Part shown: positions 56,086-61,852 of the stretch, one piece after another
Position numbering within the stretch: position 1 is the stretch's first letter
Layout of the letters: the number at the start of each line of letters is the position of its first letter
Assembly (NCBI GenBank): GCA_963932465.1
Contig: CAWVRF010001058.1
Location: forward strand, 310,001-374,000
Reading direction: 5' to 3'
Origin: Maratus speciosus
Taxonomy: Eukaryota > Arthropoda > Arachnida > Araneae > Salticidae
Length of the DNA: 64,000 nucleotides
The notes under the pieces: model-generated
Told to the model about the DNA's origin: nothing
The model's input: the letters and a program-made list of their open reading frames with translations, nothing else
The model's database searches: none
Translations under genes and position numbers: made by a program

Positions 56086-56090
56086 AAAAA
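56086..56090 (-). terminator. Pol III T5 terminator, left copy, locus 1
   Basis: Five A residues on the plus strand, so TTTTT on the minus strand, follow directly after the discriminator base of the tRNA-like gene. Runs of four or more T are enough to stop RNA polymerase III. Confidence 0.75.
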
Positions 56091-56166
56091 TGTCCGGACC
56101 AGGATTCGAACCCGGGACCTCCCTGGCTGAAGCCGCCAGTGCTCTGCCATCTGAGCTATCCCGGAC
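56091..56166 (-). tRNA. tRNA-like gene, left copy, locus 1; amino acid unclear
   Basis: This 76-nt sequence reads on the minus strand and is identical to 57272-57347. The acceptor pairs 7 bases, with 5' GTCCGGG against 3' TCCGGAC. The D stem is GCTC/GAGC, and the T arm CCGGG-TTCGAAT-CCTGG pairs fully with one G-T. The discriminator is A and CCA is not encoded. The anticodon arm is CTGGC-GGCTTCA-GCCAG with a 7-base loop but no T at position 33, and two extra bases follow it. Read literally the anticodon would be CTT (Lys), which I do not trust. It may be a degenerate gene that can still be transcribed. Confidence 0.65.
56102..56158 (-). promoter_or_regulatory. Internal Pol III promoter, A box and B box, left copy, locus 1
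   Basis: On the minus strand the A box TAGCTCAGATGG occupies 56147-56158 and the B box GGTTCGAATCC 56102-56112. Both match the known TRGYNNARNNGG and GGTTCGANTCC patterns completely. Transcription would run leftward, toward the patch and the direct satellite array. Confidence 0.75.
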
Positions 56167-56565
56167 GATTCTGGTCGAACTTTTTCACCCAGCTAACCTT
56201 GATGATTTCAGCATCTGGTCTGAAACGTGGTTCAGCTCAACAGAATAAATCATAGGTAATGGAACTCCAGAAATCGCTGGATACGAAATTACACTAGATT
56301 AATTTTAACACAATTATTAACGAAATTAATTTTGAGCCCTGCACCGGGATTCAATTCATAAATATTGCGTGTTTTATATGCGGTAACTCTTTCTGATGAA
56401 TTTTCTAACAATGCTTTGATTGTTGAAACAATATATTCGGTTTCGCTTTATTATTTATTAAGAAATTAATTTTCAGCGGTGCACCGGAAATCAATAAATA
56501 AATATTGCATGTTTTATATGCGGTAACTCATTCTGTTGAATTTTCTAACAATGCTTTGATTGTTG

Positions 56566-56872
56566 CATAAAGCGAAACCGAATATATTGTTTCAACAATC
56601 AAAGCATTGTTAGAAAATTCATCAGAAAGAGTTACCGCATATAAAACACGCAATATTTATGAATTGAATTCCGGTGCATGGCTGAAAATTAATTTCTTAA
56701 TAAATAATAAAGCGAAACCGAATATATTGTTTCAACAATCAAAGCATTGTTAGAAAATTCATCAGAAAGAGTTACCGCATATAAAACACGCAATATTTAT
56801 GAATTGAATTCCGGTGCAGGGCTGAAAATTAATTTCTTAATAAATAATAAAGCGAAACCGAATATATTGTTT
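56566..56872 (+). repeat. Satellite spacer of the inverted repeat, locus 1
   Basis: These 307 bases are plus-oriented satellite: a partial monomer, a GCATGGCTGA-type monomer and a standard one. The order agrees with the canonical array (for example 13480-13700) and continues without a break into the right arm. The original insertion was therefore on the right and the left arm is the added inverted copy. Confidence 0.8.
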
Positions 56873-57118
56873 CAACAATCAAAGCATTGTTAGAAAATTC
56901 AACAGAATGAGTTACCGCATATAAAACATGCAATATTTATTTATTGATTTCCGGTGCACCGCTGAAAATTAATTTCTTAATAAATAATAAAGCGAAACCG
57001 AATATATTGTTTCAACAATCAAAGCATTGTTAGAAAATTCATCAGAAAGAGTTACCGCATATAAAACACGCAATATTTATGAATTGAATCCCGGTGCAGG
57101 GCTCAAAATTAATTTCGT

Positions 57119-57143
57119 TAATAATTGTGTTAAAATTAATCTA
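57119..57143 (+). repeat. 25-bp direct repeat, upstream copy, locus 1
   Basis: TAATAATTGTGTTAAAATTA, continuing ATCTA, recurs exactly at 57398-57422. Inverted copies are at 56016-56040 and 56295-56319. The repeat looks like a target-site duplication, but neither copy is satellite sequence. If it is one, it belongs to an older insertion elsewhere that was moved together with its flanks. Confidence 0.8.
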
Positions 57144-57271
57144 GTGTAATTTCGTATCCAGCGATTTCTGGAGTTCCATTACCTATGATTTATTCTGTTG
57201 AGCTGAACCACGTTTCAGACCAGATGCTGAAATCATCAAGGTTAGCTGGGTGAAAAAGTTCGACCAGAATC

Positions 57272-57347
57272 GTCCGGGATAGCTCAGATGGCAGAGCACT
57301 GGCGGCTTCAGCCAGGGAGGTCCCGGGTTCGAATCCTGGTCCGGACA
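57272..57347 (+). tRNA. tRNA-like gene, right copy, locus 1; amino acid unclear
   Basis: The sequence is 76 nt, identical to the inverted copy at 56091-56166. Seen directly: acceptor GTCCGGG with TCCGGAC (last pair G-T), D stem GCTC/GAGC around AGATGGCA, anticodon stem CTGGC/GCCAG at 57299-57303 and 57311-57315, and T arm CCGGG-TTCGAAT-CCTGG. Irregular points are three rather than two bases between acceptor and D stem, a loop GGCTTCA with G at the place of the universal U33, and a 7-base variable stretch GGAGGTC. The D and T arms are textbook. It is either a nonstandard or decayed tRNA kept intact by recent copying, or the tRNA part of a SINE-like unit. Confidence 0.65.
57280..57336 (+). promoter_or_regulatory. 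Internal Pol III promoter, A box and B box, right copy, locus 1
   Basis: The A box TAGCTCAGATGG is at 57280-57291 and the B box GGTTCGAATCC at 57326-57336. Both fit the eukaryotic consensus fully and their spacing (34 bases between) is normal for a tRNA gene. Transcription would run rightward into unit 2 of the duplication. Confidence 0.75.
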
Positions 57348-57352
57348 TTTTT
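57348..57352 (+). terminator. Pol III T5 terminator, right copy, locus 1
   Basis: TTTTT starts directly after the discriminator A at 57347, the usual place for a tRNA gene terminator, and is followed by CGCCCAG. Confidence 0.75.
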
Positions 57353-57397
57353 CGCCCAGTTGGAAATTTACATCTAATATGATTTGTTTACCAATTG

Positions 57398-57422
57398 TAA
57401 TAATTGTGTTAAAATTAATCTA
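57398..57422 (+). repeat. 25-bp direct repeat, downstream copy, locus 1
   Basis: This is an exact second copy of 57119-57143, in the same orientation, 254 bp of core apart. Its last bases CTA overlap the join with the satellite AATCAAAGC. The equivalent pair in locus 2 is 61550-61574 and 61829-61853. Confidence 0.8.
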
Positions 57423-60352
57423 ATCAAAGCATTGTTAGAAAATTCATCAGAAAGAGTTACCGCATATAAAACACGCAATATTTATGAATTGAATCCCGGT
57501 GCAGGGCTCAAAATTAATTTCTTAGTAAATAATAAAGCGAAACCGAATATATTGTTTAAACAATGAAAGCATTGTTAGAAAATTCATCAGAAAGAGTTAC
57601 CGCATATAAAACACGCAATATTTATGAATTGAATTCCGGTGCAGGGCTCAAAATTAATTTATTAATAAATAATAAAGCGAAACCGAATATATTGTTTCAA
57701 CAATCAAAGCATTGTTAGAAAATTCAACAGAAAGAGTTACCGCATATAAAACACGCAATATTTATGAATTGAATCCCGGTGCAGGGCTCAAAATTAATTT
57801 ATTAATAAATAATAAAGCGAAACCGAATATATTGTTTAAACAATCAAAGCATTGTTAGAAAATTCATCAGAAAGAGTTATCGCATATAAAACACGCAATA
57901 TTTATGAATTGCATTCCGGTGCAGGGCTGAAAAGTAATTTTTTAATAAATAATAAAGCGAAACCGAATATATTGTTTCAACAATGAAAGCATTGTTAGAA
58001 AATTCATCAGAAAGAGTTACCGCATATAAAACACGCAATATTTATGAATTGAATTCCGGTGCAGGGCTCAAAATTAATTTATTAATAAATAATAAAGCGA
58101 AACCGAATATATTGTTTCAACAATCAAAGCATTGTTAGAAAATTCATCAGAAAGAGTTACCGCATATAAAACACGCAATATTTATGAATTGAATTCCGCT
58201 GCAGGGCTCAAAATTAATTTATTAATAAATAATAAAGCGAAACCGAATATATTGTTTCAACAATCAAAGCATTGTTAGAAAATTCATCAGAAAGAGTTAC
58301 CGCATATAAAACACGCAATATTTATGAATTGAATCCCGGTGCAGGGCTCAAAATTAATTTCTTAGTAAATAATAAAGCGAAACCGAATATATTGTTTAAA
58401 CAATCAAAGCATTGTTAGAAAATTCATCAGAAAGAGTTACCGCATATAAAACACGCAATATTTATGAATTGAATTCCGGTGCAGGGCTGAAAATTAATTT
58501 CTTAATAAATAATAAAGCGAAACCGAATATATTGTTTCAACAATCAAAGCATTGTTAGAAAATTCATCAGAAAGAGTTACCGCATATGAAACACGCAATA
58601 TTTATGAATTGAATTCCGGTGCAGGGCTGAAAATTAATTTCTTAATAAATAATAAAGCGAAACCGAATATATTGTTTCAACAATCAAAGAACTGTTAGAA
58701 AATTCATCAGAAAGAGTTACCGCAAATAAAACACGCAATTGAATTCCGCTGTAGGGCTCAAAATTAATTTAATAATAAATAATAAAGCGAAACCGAATAT
58801 ATTGTTTCAACAATCAAAGCATTGTTAGAAAATTCATCAGAAAGAGTTACCGCATATAAAACACGCAATATTTATGAATTGAATTCCGGTGCAGGGCTCA
58901 AAATTAATTTATTAATAAATAATAAAGCGAAACCGAATATATTGTTTCAACAATCAAAGCATTGTTAGAAAATTCAACAGAAAGAGTTACCGCATATAAA
59001 ACACGCAATATTTATTAATTGAATTCCGGTGCAGGGCTGAAAATTAATTTCTTAATAAATAATAAAGCGAAACCGAATATATAGTTTCAACAATCAAAGC
59101 ATTGTTAGAAAATTCATCAGAAAGAGTTACCTCATATAAAACACGCAATATTTATGAATTGAATTCCGGTGCAGGGCTGAAAATTAATTTCTTAATAAAT
59201 AATAAAGCGAAACCGAATATATAGTTTCAACAATAAAGAATTGTTAGAATATTCATCAGAAAGAGTTACCGCATATAAAACACGCAATATTTATGAATTG
59301 AATTCCGGTGCAGGGCTCAAAATTAATTTCTTAATAAATAATAAAGCGAAACCGAATATATTGTTTCAACAATCAAAGCATTGTTAGAAAATTCATCAGA
59401 AAGAGTTACCGCATATAAAACACGCAATATTTATGAATTGAATTCCGGTGCAGGGCTGAAAATTAATTTCTTAATAAATAATAAAGCGAAACCGAATATA
59501 TTGTTTCAACAATCAAAGCATTGTTAGAAAATTCAACAGAATGAGTTACCGCATATAAAACATGCAATATTTATTTATTGAATTCCGGTGCAGGGCTGAA
59601 AATTAATTTCTTAATAAATAATAAAGCGAAACCGAATATATTGTTTCAACAATCAAAGCATTGTTAGAAAATTCATCAGAAAGAGTTACCGCATATAAAA
59701 CACGCAATATTTATGAATTGAATTCCGGTGCAGGTCTGAAAATTAATTTCTTAATAAATAATAAAGCGAAACCGAATATATTGTTTCAACAATCAAAGCA
59801 TTGTTAGAAAATTCATCAGAAAGAGTTACCGCATATGAAACACGCAATATTTATGAATTGAATTCCGGTGCAGGGCTGAAAATTAATTTCTTAATAAATA
59901 ATAAAGCGAAACCGAATATATTGTTTCAACAATCAAAGCACTGTTAGAAAATTCATCAGAAAGAGTTACCGCAAATAAAACACGCAATTGAATTCCGCTG
60001 TAGGGCTCAAAATTAATTTATTAATAAATAATAAAGCGAAACCGAATATATTGTTTCAACAATCAAAGCATTGTTAGAAAATTCATCAGAAAGAGTTACC
60101 GCATATAAAACACGCAATATTTATGAATTGAATCCCGGTGCAGGGCTCAAAATTAATTTCTTAGTAAATAATAAAGCGAAACCGAATATATTGTTTAAAC
60201 AATGAAAGCATTGTTAGAAAATTCATTAGAAAGAGTTACCGCATATAAAACACGCAATATTTATGAATTGAATTCCGGTGCAGGGCTCAAAATTAATTTA
60301 TTAATAAATAATAAAGCGAAACCGAATATATTGTTTCAACAATCAAAGCATT
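57422..60352 (+). repeat. Satellite array between the two tRNA palindromes
   Basis: About 2.9 kb of directly oriented satellite, a copy of 52991-55921. It contains 130-bp monomers marked near 58722 and 59971 and the ATATATAGTTTC changes at about 59078 and 59218. It ends at CAAAGCATT before the second 29-bp patch. It holds no gene. Confidence 0.93.
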
Positions 60353-60381
60353 TTAGATGTAAATTTCCAACTGGGCGAAAA
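60353..60381 (-). repeat. 29-bp template-switch patch, locus 2
   Basis: This is identical to 55922-55950 and to 60492-60520 next to the tRNA-like gene. Its presence in both units shows that the inversion event came before the 4431-bp duplication. Confidence 0.85.
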
Positions 60382-60516
60382 TAATAAATATTGCGTGTTT
60401 TATATGCGGTAACTCTTTCTGTTGAATTTTCTAACAATGCTTTGATTAGATTAATTTTAACACAATTATTACAATTGGTAAACAAATCATATTAGATGTA
60501 AATTTCCAACTGGGCG

Positions 60517-60521
60517 AAAAA
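60517..60521 (-). terminator. Pol III T5 terminator, left copy, locus 2
   Basis: AAAAA on the plus strand follows directly after the leftward tRNA-like gene and is identical in position to the terminator of locus 1. Confidence 0.75.
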
Positions 60522-60597
60522 TGTCCGGACCAGGATTCGAACCCGGGACCTCCCTGGCTGAAGCCGCCAGTGCTCTGCCATCTGAGCTATCCCGGAC
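60522..60597 (-). tRNA. tRNA-like gene, left copy, locus 2
   Basis: This sequence is identical to 56091-56166 and the other two copies. The A box lies at 60578-60589 and the B box at 60533-60543 on the minus strand. Its anticodon arm has the same irregular loop, so all four copies descend from one source after that irregularity arose. Confidence 0.65.
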
Positions 60598-60996
60598 GAT
60601 TCTGGTCGAACTTTTTCACCCAGCTAACCTTGATGATTTCAGCATCTGGTCTGAAACGTGGTTCAGCTCAACAGAATAAATCATAGGTAATGGAACTCCA
60701 GAAATCGCTGGATACGAAATTACACTAGATTAATTTTAACACAATTATTAACGAAATTAATTTTGAGCCCTGCACCGGGATTCAATTCATAAATATTGCG
60801 TGTTTTATATGCGGTAACTCTTTCTGATGAATTTTCTAACAATGCTTTGATTGTTGAAACAATATATTCGGTTTCGCTTTATTATTTATTAAGAAATTAA
60901 TTTTCAGCGGTGCACCGGAAATCAATAAATAAATATTGCATGTTTTATATGCGGTAACTCATTCTGTTGAATTTTCTAACAATGCTTTGATTGTTG

Positions 60997-61303
60997 CATA
61001 AAGCGAAACCGAATATATTGTTTCAACAATCAAAGCATTGTTAGAAAATTCATCAGAAAGAGTTACCGCATATAAAACACGCAATATTTATGAATTGAAT
61101 TCCGGTGCATGGCTGAAAATTAATTTCTTAATAAATAATAAAGCGAAACCGAATATATTGTTTCAACAATCAAAGCATTGTTAGAAAATTCATCAGAAAG
61201 AGTTACCGCATATAAAACACGCAATATTTATGAATTGAATTCCGGTGCAGGGCTGAAAATTAATTTCTTAATAAATAATAAAGCGAAACCGAATATATTG
61301 TTT
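60997..61303 (+). repeat. Satellite spacer of the inverted repeat, locus 2
   Basis: 307 bases of plus-oriented satellite identical to 56566-56872, joining the two arms. Satellite polarity flips at 60996/60997. Confidence 0.8.
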
Positions 61304-61702
61304 CAACAATCAAAGCATTGTTAGAAAATTCAACAGAATGAGTTACCGCATATAAAACATGCAATATTTATTTATTGATTTCCGGTGCACCGCTGAAAAT
61401 TAATTTCTTAATAAATAATAAAGCGAAACCGAATATATTGTTTCAACAATCAAAGCATTGTTAGAAAATTCATCAGAAAGAGTTACCGCATATAAAACAC
61501 GCAATATTTATGAATTGAATCCCGGTGCAGGGCTCAAAATTAATTTCGTTAATAATTGTGTTAAAATTAATCTAGTGTAATTTCGTATCCAGCGATTTCT
61601 GGAGTTCCATTACCTATGATTTATTCTGTTGAGCTGAACCACGTTTCAGACCAGATGCTGAAATCATCAAGGTTAGCTGGGTGAAAAAGTTCGACCAGAA
61701 TC

Positions 61703-61778
61703 GTCCGGGATAGCTCAGATGGCAGAGCACTGGCGGCTTCAGCCAGGGAGGTCCCGGGTTCGAATCCTGGTCCGGACA
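61703..61778 (+). tRNA. tRNA-like gene, right copy, locus 2
   Basis: This sequence is identical to 57272-57347. The A box is at 61711-61722 and the B box at 61757-61767. The gene faces rightward into the plain satellite array after 61853. Confidence 0.65.
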
Positions 61779-61783
61779 TTTTT
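61779..61783 (+). terminator. Pol III T5 terminator, right copy, locus 2
   Basis: TTTTT follows directly after the discriminator A at 61778, as in the other copies. Confidence 0.75.
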
Positions 61784-61852
61784 CGCCCAGTTGGAAATTT
61801 ACATCTAATATGATTTGTTTACCAATTGTAATAATTGTGTTAAAATTAATCT

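Larger units (their letters stand above)
56017..56321 (-). mobile_element. 305-bp non-satellite insert with tRNA-like gene, left copy, locus 1
   Basis: This sequence has no resemblance to the satellite. It comprises a 25-bp direct repeat, a core of about 254 bp with the tRNA-like gene, and a second copy of the 25-bp repeat. It is the reverse complement of 57117-57421. Whether it is a mobile element or a captured genomic fragment is open: there is no A-rich tail, no transposase, and the tRNA unit lies inside rather than at the 5' end as in a tRNA-derived SINE. Confidence 0.6.
55951..56565 (-). repeat. Inverted repeat, left arm, locus 1 (615 bp)
   Basis: This arm is the reverse complement of 56873-57487 around an axis at 56719. 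From the outside inward it holds 66 bases of inverted satellite, the 305-bp insert with the tRNA-like gene, and about 244 bases of inverted satellite including a CACCGCTGA-type monomer. The last 66 outer positions differ slightly from this locus's own right flank, but match the flank of locus 2 perfectly. Satellite orientation switches back at 56565/56566 (GATTGTTG then CATAAAGCG). Confidence 0.88.
57246..57359 (+). other. 12-bp complementary flanks enclosing the tRNA-like gene, locus 1
   Basis: CTGGGTGAAAAA at 57246-57257 can pair with TTTTTCGCCCAG at 57348-57359 over all 12 positions, one being a G-U pair. The downstream half includes the T5 terminator. In a read-through transcript the two would close a long stem around the tRNA. 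The same arrangement exists in all four copies. It could be chance, an old terminal inverted repeat, or an RNA-level structure. Confidence 0.5.
52991..57421 (+). repeat. 4431-bp tandem duplication carrying the tRNA palindrome, unit 1
   Basis: Unit 1 holds about 2.9 kb of satellite, the 29-bp patch, the inverted repeat and both tRNA-like genes. It matches 57422-61852 at an offset of 4431. The only difference I saw is 55819 T against 60250 A. Even rare satellite changes such as ATATATAGTTTC (54651 and 59082) are shared. The start is defined by AATCAAAGCATTG at 52991, the point where unit 2 begins after the insert at 57422. Confidence 0.9.
57117..57421 (+). mobile_element. 305-bp non-satellite insert with tRNA-like gene, right copy, locus 1
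   Basis: The insert begins GTTAATAATTGTG right after a broken satellite monomer and ends AAAATTAATCT before satellite AATCAAAGC. Compared with intact arrays such as 15720-15990, it replaces the stretch from one monomer tail to the start of the next-but-one monomer, so target DNA was lost. Upstream of the tRNA-like gene are about 130 bp that include a small CCAG/CTGG hairpin (57158-57171). Downstream are about 45 bp of A/T-rich sequence before the second direct repeat. I saw no reading frame of significance. Confidence 0.6.
56873..57487 (+). repeat. Inverted repeat, right arm, locus 1
   Basis: This arm comprises plus-oriented satellite, the insert at 57117-57421, then satellite again. The satellite up to 57116 breaks inside a CCCGG-type monomer after AAATTAATTTC. 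Positions 57422-57487 belong to the next 4431-bp unit and differ from the left arm at a few sites (CATCAG, TTTATGA). Confidence 0.85.
60448..60752 (-). mobile_element. 305-bp non-satellite insert, left copy, locus 2
   Basis: This is a copy of 56017-56321 with no difference seen. It holds the two 25-bp direct repeats (60447-60471 and 60726-60750) and the tRNA-like gene on the minus strand. Confidence 0.6.
60382..60996 (-). repeat. Inverted repeat, left arm, locus 2 (615 bp)
   Basis: This is the reverse complement of 61304-61918 around an axis at 61150. In this locus the pairing extends over the full 615 bases, including the outer satellite part with CAACAG and TTTATTA. This is the better preserved palindrome of the two. 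Confidence 0.88.
57422..61852 (+). repeat. 4431-bp tandem duplication carrying the tRNA palindrome, unit 2
   Basis: This is the downstream copy. Its right border at 61853 continues with CAACAGAAAG and TTTATTAATTG. The outer end of each left inverted arm is the exact complement of that flank. The flank at 57422 instead reads CATCAGAAAG and TTTATGAATTG. The right border of unit 2 is therefore the original one, and 57422 is the duplication join, formed at the shared stretch AATCAAAGCATTGTTAG. Confidence 0.88.
61548..61852 (+). mobile_element. 305-bp non-satellite insert, right copy, locus 2
   Basis: This is a copy of 57117-57421, inserted after AAATTAATTTC of a CCCGG-type monomer. It carries the 25-bp direct repeats at 61550-61574 and 61829-61853, the complementary 12-bp flanks at 61677-61688 and 61779-61790, and the tRNA-like gene. 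Confidence 0.6.

Noticed and set aside
57272..57347. Selenocysteine tRNA, because of the CTTCA in the loop
   Set aside because: The length of 76 nt, short variable region and 7-bp acceptor do not fit the long variable arm and extended acceptor of selenocysteine tRNA.
57117..57421. Typical tRNA-derived SINE
   Set aside because: About 150 bp lie upstream of the tRNA part, there is no A-rich or LINE-like 3' tail, and the T5 terminator would stop a full-length transcript. It is kept only as a remote possibility.
57384..57566. 60-codon open frame starting in the insert and reading into satellite
   Set aside because: It is a chance fusion over the insert/satellite join. It is not intact in locus 2, where the downstream satellite differs.
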